Below are positions 20,021 through 30,998 of a stretch of 64,000 nt of DNA, piece after piece. The stretch is from Macrolepiota albuminosa (taxonomy: Eukaryota; Basidiomycota; Agaricomycetes; Agaricales; Agaricaceae), in the NCBI GenBank assembly GCA_027475525.1, contig JAMWFC010000005.1:1996019-2060018 (forward strand), in the 5' to 3' direction. The notes below the pieces were generated by a model that saw only the letters and a list, made by a program, of their open reading frames with translations, made no database searches and had not been told where the DNA came from. Each line of letters opens with the position of its first letter. The first letter of the stretch is position 1. A program made the position numbers and the translations under genes.

Positions 20021-21548
20021 TTAAGGATCTTGGAACAGATTCCATCTATCAAATGCTTTAGGAGGGATATGACATGCATAGTCAAAATACAGGCATTCCT
20101 TTGGGAGATCCATGATCTTGCATAGCTCAGTAGTGGTTTTGAAATGTTCCTTTGCACTCAACAGGTCTCCTTTGACCACAGCAATCTCACCAAGTGCTCT
20201 ATATGAGCAGGCATGAGTGACTAAGTCTGAAAAGGATATACTGATTTCAATTGTTTCATGGAAGTAATCTCCAGCTTTATCAAAGTTCCCATCTGACAGT
20301 TCAACAATTCCAGCCAAATAATACAGGACTAGGACATCCAGATTACTATATTTGGTAGCATGCTTAATGAGAGGAACAATCAATTCCTGAGCATGCTCTA
20401 CATCACCCTTTTTTTGCCAAGTATGCAGCAAGTAAACCTTTCATTGCAATACCAAAACTTGTTAGATCAGGTTTAATCAATTCAAGCAGCTGAGCCCGTA
20501 ATGTGTTTGACTTTGCATAGTCACCTTGTTGATCAGCCAGATCAGCCAGCAGAATGAACTATATCCGATTCTTGCTTGCCTGTACTTTTTCAAAAAAATG
20601 CTGTGCAATGTCTAAGTGACCATTGTGAAGTTTAAGATATCCTGCATAGCAATTTGTTGAAGAGAGGTTGAGTTGAATATGTTTCTGCTTGAGTGTGGAC
20701 AGAAAGTTGAAGTAGCTTTGTATTGCACCAGGCCTTCCTTTGAGTATATTGATTTCAATTATATCACATTTAACTAAGGCCTTCATCTTCTTTGGCTGAA
20801 GTCTAAACAATGGTAAAAAGCCAGAGCAATTGTTCAGTACTGTTGCAAGTAGTTTCTCTGCAGTCTGGAAATTGCCTTGATTGAGATAACATAAAGCTAG
20901 CCAATAGTCAACCCAAATGAGCTGATCTAAATCCCTAGTCTCAAGAGCAAGTTTCCGTGCTTGTGCATGTATGTTTTCAGCTTCTTCCATTTGTCCAACT
21001 AAATTCAAAAGCAAGGAAATCCGAAGTAGACAAGTTGTCTTGCTTTTTATAATACTTTTAGGTTTCTGTGAAATTGGGATTGCCGTGCAAAAATTCATGT
21101 GTAACACAGTGTTATGGATTTTGCACACATCCAAAGCAATTATTGCGTGGTGCAGAGAAACTGGGCGTGGTCAATATGTGTGAATAACATACAAAAAATT
21201 GTCTGCAGTTTGCAGTACATCAAGAATTGTTTCAATGTTTCCACCAGTGTCCTGGAGCCAATGATTAAGAATGTGTTCTATGTTCATGTCTTCTGCAAGA
21301 ACACTTTGTGACTGCAGAATGTGGGAAGCATAATATCTCCTTAGTCCTCTCAACAATGAATTCATTGAGGTATCCCGATGCTTATCCAATATATAAAGGC
21401 GTATAGGAGCTAAAAGAGTGATGAAGTCACCATTCGGTTCGCAATGAATTGCTTGCACAAAGCACCTGCACAGGTTTCAATGTTTGACACCCCATGGGAA
21501 ATGGCAGCAAGACATGTCTTGCTAATCCCTTGAGGAAGAAATGCAATG
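20021..21548 (-). pseudogene. NLR-type (STAND) pseudogene, 3' part with TPR repeats
   Basis: Continues the NB-ARC gene at 27798-29502 across the copia-1 insertion. Frames read IAFLPQGISKTCLAAISHGVSN (just inside the break), NGDFITLLAPIRLYI, then tetratricopeptide-like helices: LLLNLVGQMEEAENIHAQARKL, ALCYLNQGNFQTAEKLL, AGYLKLHNGHLDIAQHFFEKV, ALGEIAVVKGDLLSAKEHFK. It ends NLFQDP-stop at 20021. Lesions: a TAG at 20559 and a frameshift at a T run near 20410. TPRs in fungal NLRs are the ligand-sensing end. CpG is scarce here, unlike in the 5' part. Confidence 0.8.
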
Positions 21549-21553
21549 AGTTG

Positions 21554-21925
21554 TGTTGACCTAAAAGGTCTCTTTCCGCGCTTCCGATCGATCACGTGAA
21601 TTAAGCCACATCATCCGCCGATGATTGACTTACAGCCTCAGTCGTTTACTCCCATCTAGACTCGACACTGAGGCTGTAAGTGTATTATCTACTATTCCTT
21701 TTCCTTCTGACGGACTTGTATCATTATATGTAGCATTATCATTGTGCATACATAGGTAATAAATAGTCGTTTACTCCCATCTAGACTCGACACTGAGGCT
21801 CATTATCATTGTGCATACATAGACATAGACATTGGTTCCGGGCTTACAGACTCCCATCTAGACTCGACACTGAGGCTCATTATCATTGTGCATACATAGA
21901 CATAGACATTGGTTCCGGGCTTACA
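21554..21925 (+). repeat. 5' LTR of copia-1
   Basis: 372 bp, equal to the 295-bp 3' LTR plus one 77-bp duplication (21773-21926). Contains a perfect 14-bp inverted repeat CTTACAGCCTCAGT...ACTGAGGCTGTAAG. Confidence 0.95.
21632..21683 (+). other. 14-bp perfect stem hairpin in copia-1 LTR
   Basis: CTTACAGCCTCAGT and its exact complement separated by 24 bases. The loop sequence CGTTTACTCCCATCTAGACT recurs once more downstream in the LTR without the full stem. It could act in RNA 3' end formation or packaging; no direct evidence. Confidence 0.6.
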
Positions 21926-21926
21926 G
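21773..21926. repeat. 77-bp direct duplication no. 10
   Basis: 21773-21849 equals 21850-21926. Present in the 5' LTR only; the 3' LTR has a single copy. Confidence 0.97.
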
Positions 21927-21936
21927 GTTATGGGCC
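21926..21936 (+). other. copia-1 primer-binding site, internal tRNA-iMet type
   Basis: GGTTATGGGCC follows the LTR directly. It is complementary to GGCCCATAACC, the anticodon-arm sequence of eukaryotic initiator tRNA-Met, as in Drosophila copia, which is primed by a cut half-tRNA. Confidence 0.6.
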
Positions 21937-22075
21937 TTCCTTAGACCGGACCTTTTTCGACAACTTACATTTGTGGCCGCCTCCACACTTGTCCATTTCC
22001 CAGCATTATTATGTCCCGACACTCTTCCGGAGAGCATTTTTCACGACGGTTTCCCCACATAGGACCTAATGCGCA

Positions 22076-22229
22076 GACATTCCCGATGATGGGCCCATCG
22101 ACTACTGCACCATTGGCTGAATCACAGCATACAGACCCACGAAACACTCAACGACATTCCCGATGATGGGCCCATCGACTACTGCACCATTGGCTGAATC
22201 ACAGCATACAGACCCACGAAACACTCAAC
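22076..22229. repeat. 77-bp direct duplication no. 11
   Basis: 22076-22152 equals 22153-22229. Repeats the leader and first codons of copia-1 Gag-Pol; the frame used starts in the second copy. Confidence 0.95.
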
Positions 22230-25200
22230 GACCACATTCTTCTGCCCAGCTCCCTCATTCTTTTGATACACCTAATTTTCTCCAGAATAATCGTCCGTTT
22301 CAACGTCATCCGAACACTTTTTCTTTTCAACCTGCTTCTCCAGTACCGCATATACCTACTTCCTTTCATGCTCCTGCTCCACAGCGTCCTTCATTTCCTC
22401 CCCCCTCAGTACATACGTATAATTCTGATTCACCGTTGTCAACTCGATCAAATTCTGCCGTACAACCTCCAGTTCTTTCTCGTCCACCTTCTGTTCCAAT
22501 TTTCCGAGCAAATTCGGTTCGTCCTGAAGACATACAGCCCCATAATATTCCGTTACCTCCTTCACGTTCATCCTCTTCTAATAATACACATACAAATTTT
22601 TCAAATCGCATTTTTGTCTCCTCTCCTGAATCGTCTTCTTCTGATTCATCGTCTGTTTATTCTCAAATCTCGCACTCTCATCACGTTCCCCATGTTCAAT
22701 ATACACCGTACATCAATCATCCCAGAATTTTTCCGAACCCTCCGTCTCTTCCTCCTATGAATGTTCCTGCTCTAACACCTGCTCCATTGGCACCTTCCCC
22801 TGTAATTCCGCCTCGAAATCATCGTCAGACCGAAATTGTATTATCGGATGCTAAACTTCCTTCCCTTGCTACAGTTCCTTTACTTCGGTCCTCTGCTGAA
22901 TGGGTTTCCTGGCACTCCGCTATCACACGAATTATCACAAGTATTGGTCTACGAGGTCACATTTGTCGTATCCCGAACGTTGGAGATCTGCGAGATCCCA
23001 CAAGTCCTGTCGCTCTTCCCCCTCCGTATGATTTCGACTCATCCCCAGAGCAAGCTGAAGTATACCGTGTTTTCTGGCTTAACGACGATATTGTTGAACA
23101 TGTAATCGTCGGCAAACTCTCCCAGGAAATACAGGATTCTCTCCCACCGAAACGTGGTGGCCCATACGACTTACCTATTCGTCCTGCAAGGGCTCTCCTT
23201 GCCTTTCTTCAGGAACGCTTTGGTATCAGCAGTGCTTCGATCGCGGAACTTACGAAATCCAAGGTCTTCGCTTTGGTAGCGACTCATACATCAGTTCCTA
23301 CCTATGTCCAACAATGGCGTTCGGCAGTTCACCAGTTGTCGGGTACGCCCTGGGATTTCACACCATGGCAACGGATCCAGAAATTTGTCGACGGCTTGCC
23401 AAACGGCGATCGCTGGTTTGTTCTCAAAGAGGAAGTTCGACAATCTTGGGAGACTACAGGCCCAGAAGGGGCTTATGACTTCTCACTCCTGGCGACTCGC
23501 ATCATGAATATGGATGCTGAACGTCGACGCCTCTCTCTCAACCATCGACCTAAACCTCAACCGCATACACCAAACATAGTGAACACATCTCAATCCGCTC
23601 CTCCGACCAATACAACTTCTACTTCCTTAGATTCGAACGCTCCCACTCGTCCCCGCATACAATGCTCGAATTGCAACATGTACGGGCATACCATAGATAC
23701 TTGTTGGTCCAAGGGAGGGGGCATGGAAAATGCTCGGGACTCTGTTCGCTCCCATCCTCGTGCAAATATTGCCACTGAGGAGACTCAACGTTTGCCCACT
23801 CCGTTACCTTTTATCGATGAGGCTGATGAGCCCGATGTAAATCAGTCTGATGATTCTACCAATGACATTCATTTGTCTGCTTATGTTGCTGAATCGACTG
23901 AGTCATTAGATCCACCTTTCTTTGCATTCATGCAGACCATGCCTTCAGTTGCGTTGGCCTCCTTTTCGAATCGCTACAATGCGATACTTGATTCAGGATG
24001 CACCATTCATATTCTTCGTGACAGAAAGTATTTTTGGACTTACGACGAGAAAGGCGCGACTCCGGTTGGGACAGCAAATTGCGGCACCCTGTCTACAATA
24101 GCCCGTGGTGAAGCTCGTTTCCGTACTCATGTCAATGGACAGCACATCGTGATCACCTTGAAAGATTGTCTCCATGCACCGGACGTTCCGATAAATCTCT
24201 TATCTGTGGGATCGATGGTGGAAAATGATCTCAAACTTGTATTCGAAAAAGACTCTACGTCCATATTTTTTCCGGTAACCAATCCCTCTCTTCATGGATG
24301 TGCCATGACGGCAACAGTTCGTCAACGCCTCTCATTCTTATTCTGTGACTTCGTCCTCCCTTCAACAGAACCACAAATACCCCATGTGTCGTTCCCGGCT
24401 GTTTTCCATTCGTCATTTCCTCGAATTGAAGTCACACCGGCGTTGTGGCATGCACGGCTGGGACATCCGGGAAGGGATACGACCAAAGAAATGTTGACGA
24501 AGAACTATGCTAATGGGGTTGATTACGTTGGTCAGCACCGAGACGATCATTGTATTCCATGCATAATGGGAAAAAGGCCAGCTCGTCCGTTTGACCATCT
24601 TCAGCATCGGGCGACCGCTGTTTGCGAACTCTTACACATGGACTCATGTGGTCCGTTTCCCGTCTTATTTTCCAATGGTCGTTCAAACTACTTCCATTCC
24701 ATCCTTGATGACTACTCCAACTTTGGGAGCACAGCTTTACTTTCTACGAGAGGCCAGGCTACTGGACACTTCAAGCAAGTAGAGGCGAATTGGGAGGTAA
24801 AATCAGGAAACAGAGTGAAGGCGGTTCGTTCCGATAACGCAAAGGAATTTGTATCTGGCGATCTTCAAGACTACTTTATCTCACGAGGAATCACTCATCA
24901 AAATACAGCTCCATATGCGCATCAACAAAATGGCAAAGCAGAACGTTATATTCGTACTCTTGAAGACACGGCACAAGCAATGATGGCCTGGGCTGGTTTA
25001 CCGATGTCTTTTCTTGGAGATGCGATACTAACAGCTCAATACCTTCGAAACCGACTCCCAACCTCAACACTTCCTTCACTTATCACACCTTATGAGATTA
25101 TGGAAAAGACGAAGCCGGATCTATCTCATTTACGAGTATGGGGTTGCCGCTGTTATGTCTTATACCCAAACGAAATCCGTAATAAAGGGTCAGGGCGCCG

Positions 25201-27457
25201 TTTCGAAGCTATATTCGTTGGTTACGATGAGAATCGTATTGGCTGGCGTGTCCGCGACTTGAATGGGAAATACTTCTTTTCTCGCGATGTAATCTTTGAT
25301 GAATCCGTACCGGGTTCTCTACGACACAGTAATACTCGACATCGTTCATGTTCTCCTCCTGCATTGTCACAAACTGTTTCGCCACCACTCGAGATCAATC
25401 TTCCATCGACATCACAATCTGATTTGGTTCATCGTCCGGACTCGGCACCACCAATTCATTCTTCGGATAACTTGCTTGATGTTTCTCCCTCTATTCCTTC
25501 ACAACCGTCACCCAAACTTCGTACACGCCGGGAGATCAAGTTAACTGAGAAGGGTCGAATCTACAATGAAGAAATTGTGGCTCGAAACAATCGTCTTATT
25601 CAGTTGCGATCTAACCAGGATGCTCGCAAGACTTTACCAGACCAGAATTTGGCAGCAATTAACGACTTTACCTCTTTCCTAACGACAGCGATGTTCACTC
25701 AACCCTTTGAAGAGTCCTCATTCCTTGAGCGTGCTGTTATAGGAGAGTATAAAGCCTATAATACCTATGGTCCAGATCCCTTACCGTTTAAAACCGCACG
25801 TCCTCTGAATCTATCAAAAGCACCTGATCATTACAATGAAGCCATTCGACGACCTGATGCTGACGTTTGGCACAGCGCAATGCGACGTGAAATGGACAGT
25901 CTACGATCGCTAGGTGTTTTTGAGATAGCGCCACTTCCTCCTGGCCGCAAACCTATCGGTGTTCGTTGGGTATATGCGTACAAGCTAGATGCCGATGGTG
26001 AAATTTTACGTGGCAAAGAAAAAGCTCGTTTGGTCGCTCAAGGCTTTAGCCAACGACCGGAGGACTACGGGACTACATACGCACCGGTTGCGAAAATGAC
26101 AAGCATTCGAATAACTCTTGCTTACGCAGCCAGAAATGATCTCCATCTTTTCACTTTCGACGTAAAAACTGCATTTTTGAATGCGCCGCTATCGCATGAA
26201 GTTTACTGCAAACAGGTACCAGGTTTTCCCGAAGCTGACCCTTCAGTTTCATATCGGCTGTTGCGAGCTCTCTATGGACTCAAACAATCGTCGCATGAAT
26301 GGTATACTATTCTACGACGGGTTCTTGAAGGTCTTGGTCTCACACGTTGTGAGGTTGATCATGCGGTCTTCATTGGCTACTTTGATAGCCCTCCGGATCA
26401 TACCATACCCATGCCAACTGATGGCACGGCTCTTTTCATAATAGTATGCATCCATGTTGATGATGGCTTGAATGCCACTAATTCAGCTCCGCTATATGAC
26501 TGGTTAATCCGAGAACTTAACAAACATTTCGAAGTCGTCGACTCCGGAGCAACTTCCTTATATCTAGGGATCAGAATTGATCGTGATAGAAAACAACGGA
26601 AGATCTGGCTTTCACAGAAAGGATATATTACCGATCTCCTAACCAATTACAATTTACTCAACGCCAAGACATTGTCTGTTCCCCTCCATCATCCTCTCCA
26701 TTCTATCCCGGACCCTCCTCCGAACTCGCTCCCAGATATCGCCGACAATGATATAAAAATCCACTACCAACGTCTAGTTGGCTCGATATTATACCTTAGC
26801 CTGTGTACGCGTCCTGATCTAGCGTTCACTGCGATGAGTCTTGGACAGTTCAATTCGAAGCCGACTCGTGGACACTTACTTGCAGCAAAGGGTGTTCTTC
26901 GTTATTTGGCAGGCACCATGGATCTAGCTTTGGAGTACAATTTCTCGACTCCTTCGGATATTCAATCAGTCCGATTGTTACTTCCATCTGGATGCGGTTT
27001 CGTCAATGCCGACTGGGCCTCAGATCCCAACACTCGCCGCAGCATTTCTGGATATGCATTTTTCCTTTACTCAGGCCTTGTGTCATGGTCCTCTGTTCGT
27101 CAACGAACCGTTGCCTTGTCATCTACGGAGGCAGAATATATGTCACTGTCTTATGCGATGCGAGAAGCCATCTGGATTCGTTTACTATTGACTTCGCTTC
27201 GACTTCCGGCTCCATATCCTTTTCCGATCCTTTGCGATAATAAAAGCGCAATAGACATCGCAAAATCTGACTCAACGACTTCACGCTCCAAGCATATCGA
27301 CATACGCCATCACTTTATACGGGAGCATATTTCCTCGGGCTCTTTTGAACCAATCTGGGTTCCTACCGATAATATGGCTGCAGACATACTTACCAAGCCG
27401 CTCTCTCGATTACTTCACGAACGATTCGTGGCCCAACTTGGTCTCGTTTCTCGCTAG
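22163..27457 (+). CDS. copia-1 Gag-Pol polyprotein (1764 aa, uninterrupted)
   Basis: Low-complexity Ser/Pro N-terminus (1-220). Gag with EWVSWHSAITRIITSIGLRG (about 245). CCHC zinc knuckle CSNCNMYGHTIDTC (about 500). Protease AILDSGCTIH with intact Asp (about 606). Pre-integrase WHARLGHPG...CIPCIMGK (about 760). Integrase core with LLHMDSCGPF, RSDNAKEF and HQQNGKAERYIRTLE (about 822-945). RT from RWVYAYKLDADGE (about 1265) through LYGLKQSSHEW to the catalytic IHVDDGL (about 1430). RNase H NADWASDPNTRRSISGYAF and SSTEAEYMSLSYAMREAIW (about 1613-1675), NMAADILTKPLS near the end. Gag and Pol are in one frame with no shift, so the Gag:Pol ratio must be set otherwise. The start lies in a duplicated stretch but is the same ATG in either copy. 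Confidence 0.96.
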   Translation: MMGPSTTAPLAESQHTDPRNTQRPHSSAQLPHSFDTPNFLQNNRPFQRHPNTFSFQPASPVPHIPTSFHAPAPQRPSFPPPSVHTYNSDSPLSTRSNSAVQPPVLSRPPSVPIFRANSVRPEDIQPHNIPLPPSRSSSSNNTHTNFSNRIFVSSPESSSSDSSSVYSQISHSHHVPHVQYTPYINHPRIFPNPPSLPPMNVPALTPAPLAPSPVIPPRNHRQTEIVLSDAKLPSLATVPLLRSSAEWVSWHSAITRIITSIGLRGHICRIPNVGDLRDPTSPVALPPPYDFDSSPEQAEVYRVFWLNDDIVEHVIVGKLSQEIQDSLPPKRGGPYDLPIRPARALLAFLQERFGISSASIAELTKSKVFALVATHTSVPTYVQQWRSAVHQLSGTPWDFTPWQRIQKFVDGLPNGDRWFVLKEEVRQSWETTGPEGAYDFSLLATRIMNMDAERRRLSLNHRPKPQPHTPNIVNTSQSAPPTNTTSTSLDSNAPTRPRIQCSNCNMYGHTIDTCWSKGGGMENARDSVRSHPRANIATEETQRLPTPLPFIDEADEPDVNQSDDSTNDIHLSAYVAESTESLDPPFFAFMQTMPSVALASFSNRYNAILDSGCTIHILRDRKYFWTYDEKGATPVGTANCGTLSTIARGEARFRTHVNGQHIVITLKDCLHAPDVPINLLSVGSMVENDLKLVFEKDSTSIFFPVTNPSLHGCAMTATVRQRLSFLFCDFVLPSTEPQIPHVSFPAVFHSSFPRIEVTPALWHARLGHPGRDTTKEMLTKNYANGVDYVGQHRDDHCIPCIMGKRPARPFDHLQHRATAVCELLHMDSCGPFPVLFSNGRSNYFHSILDDYSNFGSTALLSTRGQATGHFKQVEANWEVKSGNRVKAVRSDNAKEFVSGDLQDYFISRGITHQNTAPYAHQQNGKAERYIRTLEDTAQAMMAWAGLPMSFLGDAILTAQYLRNRLPTSTLPSLITPYEIMEKTKPDLSHLRVWGCRCYVLYPNEIRNKGSGRRFEAIFVGYDENRIGWRVRDLNGKYFFSRDVIFDESVPGSLRHSNTRHRSCSPPALSQTVSPPLEINLPSTSQSDLVHRPDSAPPIHSSDNLLDVSPSIPSQPSPKLRTRREIKLTEKGRIYNEEIVARNNRLIQLRSNQDARKTLPDQNLAAINDFTSFLTTAMFTQPFEESSFLERAVIGEYKAYNTYGPDPLPFKTARPLNLSKAPDHYNEAIRRPDADVWHSAMRREMDSLRSLGVFEIAPLPPGRKPIGVRWVYAYKLDADGEILRGKEKARLVAQGFSQRPEDYGTTYAPVAKMTSIRITLAYAARNDLHLFTFDVKTAFLNAPLSHEVYCKQVPGFPEADPSVSYRLLRALYGLKQSSHEWYTILRRVLEGLGLTRCEVDHAVFIGYFDSPPDHTIPMPTDGTALFIIVCIHVDDGLNATNSAPLYDWLIRELNKHFEVVDSGATSLYLGIRIDRDRKQRKIWLSQKGYITDLLTNYNLLNAKTLSVPLHHPLHSIPDPPPNSLPDIADNDIKIHYQRLVGSILYLSLCTRPDLAFTAMSLGQFNSKPTRGHLLAAKGVLRYLAGTMDLALEYNFSTPSDIQSVRLLLPSGCGFVNADWASDPNTRRSISGYAFFLYSGLVSWSSVRQRTVALSSTEAEYMSLSYAMREAIWIRLLLTSLRLPAPYPFPILCDNKSAIDIAKSDSTTSRSKHIDIRHHFIREHISSGSFEPIWVPTDNMAADILTKPLSRLLHERFVAQLGLVSR

Positions 27458-27497
27458 TCTCTTTATATTTGATCTCACTTCTGCGCTGATGGGGTTG

Positions 27498-27792
27498 TGT
27501 TGACCTAAAAGGTCTCTTTCCGCGCTTCCGATCGATCACGTGAATTAAGCCACATCATCCGCCGATGATTGACTTACAGCCTCAGTCGTTTACTCCCATC
27601 TAGACTCGACACTGAGGCTGTAAGTGTATTATCTACTATTCCTTTTCCTTCTGACGGACTTGTATCATTATATGTAGCATTATCATTGTGCATACATAGG
27701 TAATAAATAGTCGTTTACTCCCATCTAGACTCGACACTGAGGCTCATTATCATTGTGCATACATAGACATAGACATTGGTTCCGGGCTTACA
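27498..27792 (+). repeat. 3' LTR of copia-1
   Basis: 295 bp, TGTTGACC...CTTACA. Preceded by a short GATGGGG purine tract. Serves as the undamaged reference for the 5' LTR. Confidence 0.96.
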
Positions 27793-27797
27793 AGTTG

Positions 27798-29502
27798 CAA
27801 GAGATGATGAACCATGTCGCCAAGTTTGGCAAAGGAGGGAGAATTGAGAGATGTCTCAATTGTGATAGCAACACTTTGGGATTTTCCATCCCCAGTTTCG
27901 AGTAGAGCGGCACGTTGATCATACCATGCAGTAACAAGCTCTTGGGGAGACCATTAGTTCTGAACCGCTGCTTGTGCAAGTAGATTGATTGAGAGAGGGT
28001 GAAAGTCAACAGCAAAGAGCAGTTTGGGAAGAATCAATCTTTTGATGGAAGGGTAGTATGCCTGAAAAGCTTCACACGCAGCACTCTCTTAGAGCACAGG
28101 GACCTGTGATCTAACCCAGTCAAGGTTTGGAGGCAGTACCGTTGTGCGTGTGGTAATGAGGATGGCGACATTGGGCCTCGCGCCAAAGCCATCAATGACA
28201 TCTGCAATTCGTCCAGCATCAACAGGGGCATCCAAGAAAGTTTCAGCATTGTCAAGTACAAGGAGTGTGTCCGATGTTGAAATTGCCTTTGATATCAAAT
28301 TGTGAGCACTGACAGAAGTCGGCAATCCCAATGTTCTTGCAATCCGGTCAAGGAATGTTCCTAAATTCACCTGGCCTGCGTCCATATCGTCGAACCGGAC
28401 AAAATACCTTTGACCTTGGAACCTGGAGGCGATCACTCCGTCATTTATAACAGCGCGGGCGATGGTACTTTTCCCAATGCCTCCTGGGCCAATGAGGGCA
28501 ACTTTTGCGGCAATAAAGCAGAGACTGGATGGTACTTTGGACAAGATTGTCCCTTCCGAAAAAGACTCCCGGCCGACTGGGTAGTACGTCAGGTTCCCCA
28601 GAATCCCTACAAAAGAAATGAGCCCAATCTTCGTGTTCATTTGTCGGTGCATACGTATGAGAAATGAAGTTCACTGCCGTATGAAACTCAGCCAGGAGTT
28701 TGTCAAGTTTCATGTCCATTTTGTCAACTTTCATAGTTGTCGACATGTTAACTTCAGTCTGGATAAAATTCATCACATTCCATTAAGAAACAAATAACGC
28801 AATCATAACTCACGTTGAAAAGGGTTAGGGAACGATTCAACTCATCCTTCATTTTTACAATTGTCTCCTGGTTATTTGTAATGTCAAGGACCTTTGACAC
28901 TATATTCTTCTCGGCCTTTGCTTTAGCTGCATCTTGAATGGCGTCCAGAGAGCTGAATACGTCCAAAACTTGAGATGTAATTGAGCTAACAGTAGTGAGA
29001 GATAATGTCCCACCTTTTGAGCTCGATCAGTGCACGACGGACGGTGTTGTCAAGCTGATGTTCGGGGGTTTCGGAGGTAGCCGCCAAACAACAAGGCCGA
29101 TCATCTGACATGTCTCTGCAATCTCCTTGAAATCATCCTGATTTGCCTGGTATCCTGAGGAATATGTGAGATGGAATTCGACAGCGTGTTACATGGCTAT
29201 ACTTTGGCAATACCGAGTATTCCTGAAACACTTGACAGCACTCCCTGAACTGTCGACGAAGGTATTACGCCGCTGACAAGAGTAATGGTCTGTATTGCGT
29301 TATTCAAGAATGATATTGTCCGGTCATGGCTTGGATTCTGAACTTCTTGTAGGCCTGTCACTCTTCTTTGCGCAACCTATTAGAAATAATGCATGGACAT
29401 CCATCCAGGTAAAGAACTAAGCCGGGTACATACCCCAGCTATGCCAACGTTACCCTCTCGAAGTGGTGACATTCCAAGGCTTTCGTGTTGGTCAGTGGAC
29501 AT
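27798..29502 (-). pseudogene. NLR-type (STAND) pseudogene, 5' part: N-terminal helical domain and NB-ARC
   Basis: Start MSTDQHESLGMSP at 29502, then four or five exons with short GT-AG introns (for example GTGAGTTATG...TTTATCCAG near 28813-28760). The helical N-terminus (IVSKVLDITNNQETIVKMKDELN) recalls the HeLo/MLKL-like domains put in front of fungal NB-ARC modules; this is inference. Nucleotide-binding site: P-loop GPGGIGKST at about 28490-28467, Walker B LLVLDNAE near 28265, TTRTT near 28145. Lesions: a frameshift just before the P-loop (about 28.52 kb), a stop near 27957, and copia-1 at 27797. Family role: regulated cell death or non-self recognition. Confidence 0.8.
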
Positions 29503-30998
29503 TGTAGTAACTCTGAAATAACAGAGCAAATGCAGTGCGTGGTAGATTTTAACTGGCAGTGGTTTGCCATGCGACTTTGCTATCAAGACTGCGCTTTAGT
29601 AAGGCAGTGAGTACTCACCGAGTTTTGAGCTTTTGTCACAAAGTTGTTTATGATTGATGAACTAGTTCACTGATGTGAGAACAACGTGAATAACGGTGTT
29701 TTCACACGGTACTTCAAAGTTCACGCAATCGAGAGAAGTGCCATAAGCCCTAGGATTGGGAAGAACCAAGTATTGAACACATTGTAATAGTTTATATAGC
29801 TGCGGAGATGGGAACACACGGTAGCGAGGATAACTGTAAGGATAAATCACGTGGTAGAGCATACCAGATAATCATCCCTGTTGGTTATTCCAGGAATCAT
29901 GCTTCGAGGGCCAAATCTTCGACGCCGCCAACGAGGGGGTCGGTAGGGAGTGAGGCGGAAGTAGCCAGGCGAGTGCATTTTTTCTTGCCAAGGCGGGGAG
30001 CTCAAAACGTTGGAAATAGTGTCTGCGACTCGACGCCTCGTAATTTCCTTCGTGAGGTTACTTAGAACGTGCCTGGATACGGAAGGCTTCGCAATGAGGG
30101 CGGAGGACAGTGCTCATCATGCTGCCCACATGTTGTGGTTGATGTTCATCTTTTCATTGACAATCCCAAAAGCACGGAATTCCGCAGAGTATGGAGAATG
30201 TAAGGATAGGCTAGTACTTCTCCAGAGTATCAGAGTGATATCTTGATCTGCGAGATGACAGGTGCAGAGCCGTCAACCTGACACATCTCTGCCTCCTCAG
30301 TATTCTGAGTGCCTGGGAGTGATTCTGCAGTACTTTCAGCAGGAGTAGAAGCCATAGTATCTAAAGATAAGCCAGGGGATTTTCATTTTCATTCAGGGTG
30401 GAATAGTTCATGATGCAGTGTGTCCGGTAGGTATATCACCCTCAATCTTCATATCCTTGACTGAGGTATATATTCGTAAAGTCTGTTGAGGGATGAGTGT
30501 AATTAATGTAATGTATTGACCCTTGGTCATCACATTTATGGCACTTACGAGTGATCACCCCATCGAACATTGCAGAGCTCAAACCCCGTTCTCTCACGGG
30601 GTTGCGGCAAGTCACATGCCCCTCCACCAGACTTACGTAACAAACCACCCACGTCAACAAACACCACCACACCACACCACGCCATTTGCTTTATCATTTC
30701 CATTTACACTCTGCCCTGCTGTTTTAGATCGATTTCTCTAATCGACCCGCTCTCTAGTGCTACGAAGCCACGAGAGAGAACGTGTGCGAGAACGAGTGGA
30801 ACTGCGTTGCGTGGATCTTGATAGGTGTATTGTTACCGGCTACCGGCTAGTGCTGCTAAGAAGTACTTGCTTGATACGAGAAGAGACGGGATCGCGTAAA
30901 AAGGTCTGCAAGGCGAGATCTCGAGACTTTGACAGACACAACATAACATAACGAAAAGCGAGAGGAATTGAAAGAAAAAGAGAAAGAAGAAGAGAAAG
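29503..30998. other. Intergenic region between NLR-type pseudogene and EB1 gene
   Basis: No convincing coding region on either strand. The last 250 bases before 30999 are pyrimidine- then purine-rich (AAAGAGAAAGAAGAAGAG just before the start codon) and probably hold the EB1 promoter and leader. Confidence 0.5.

Larger units (their letters stand above)
21549..27797 (+). mobile_element. Intact Ty1/copia element (copia-1) with AGTTG target duplication
   Basis: AGTTG at 21549-21553 and 27793-27797 flank TGTTGACC...CTTACA LTRs. The two LTRs are identical over 295 bp except for a 77-bp duplication in the 5' one, and the internal frame is open throughout. This indicates very recent insertion, into the NLR-type gene and in the opposite direction to it. 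Confidence 0.96.
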
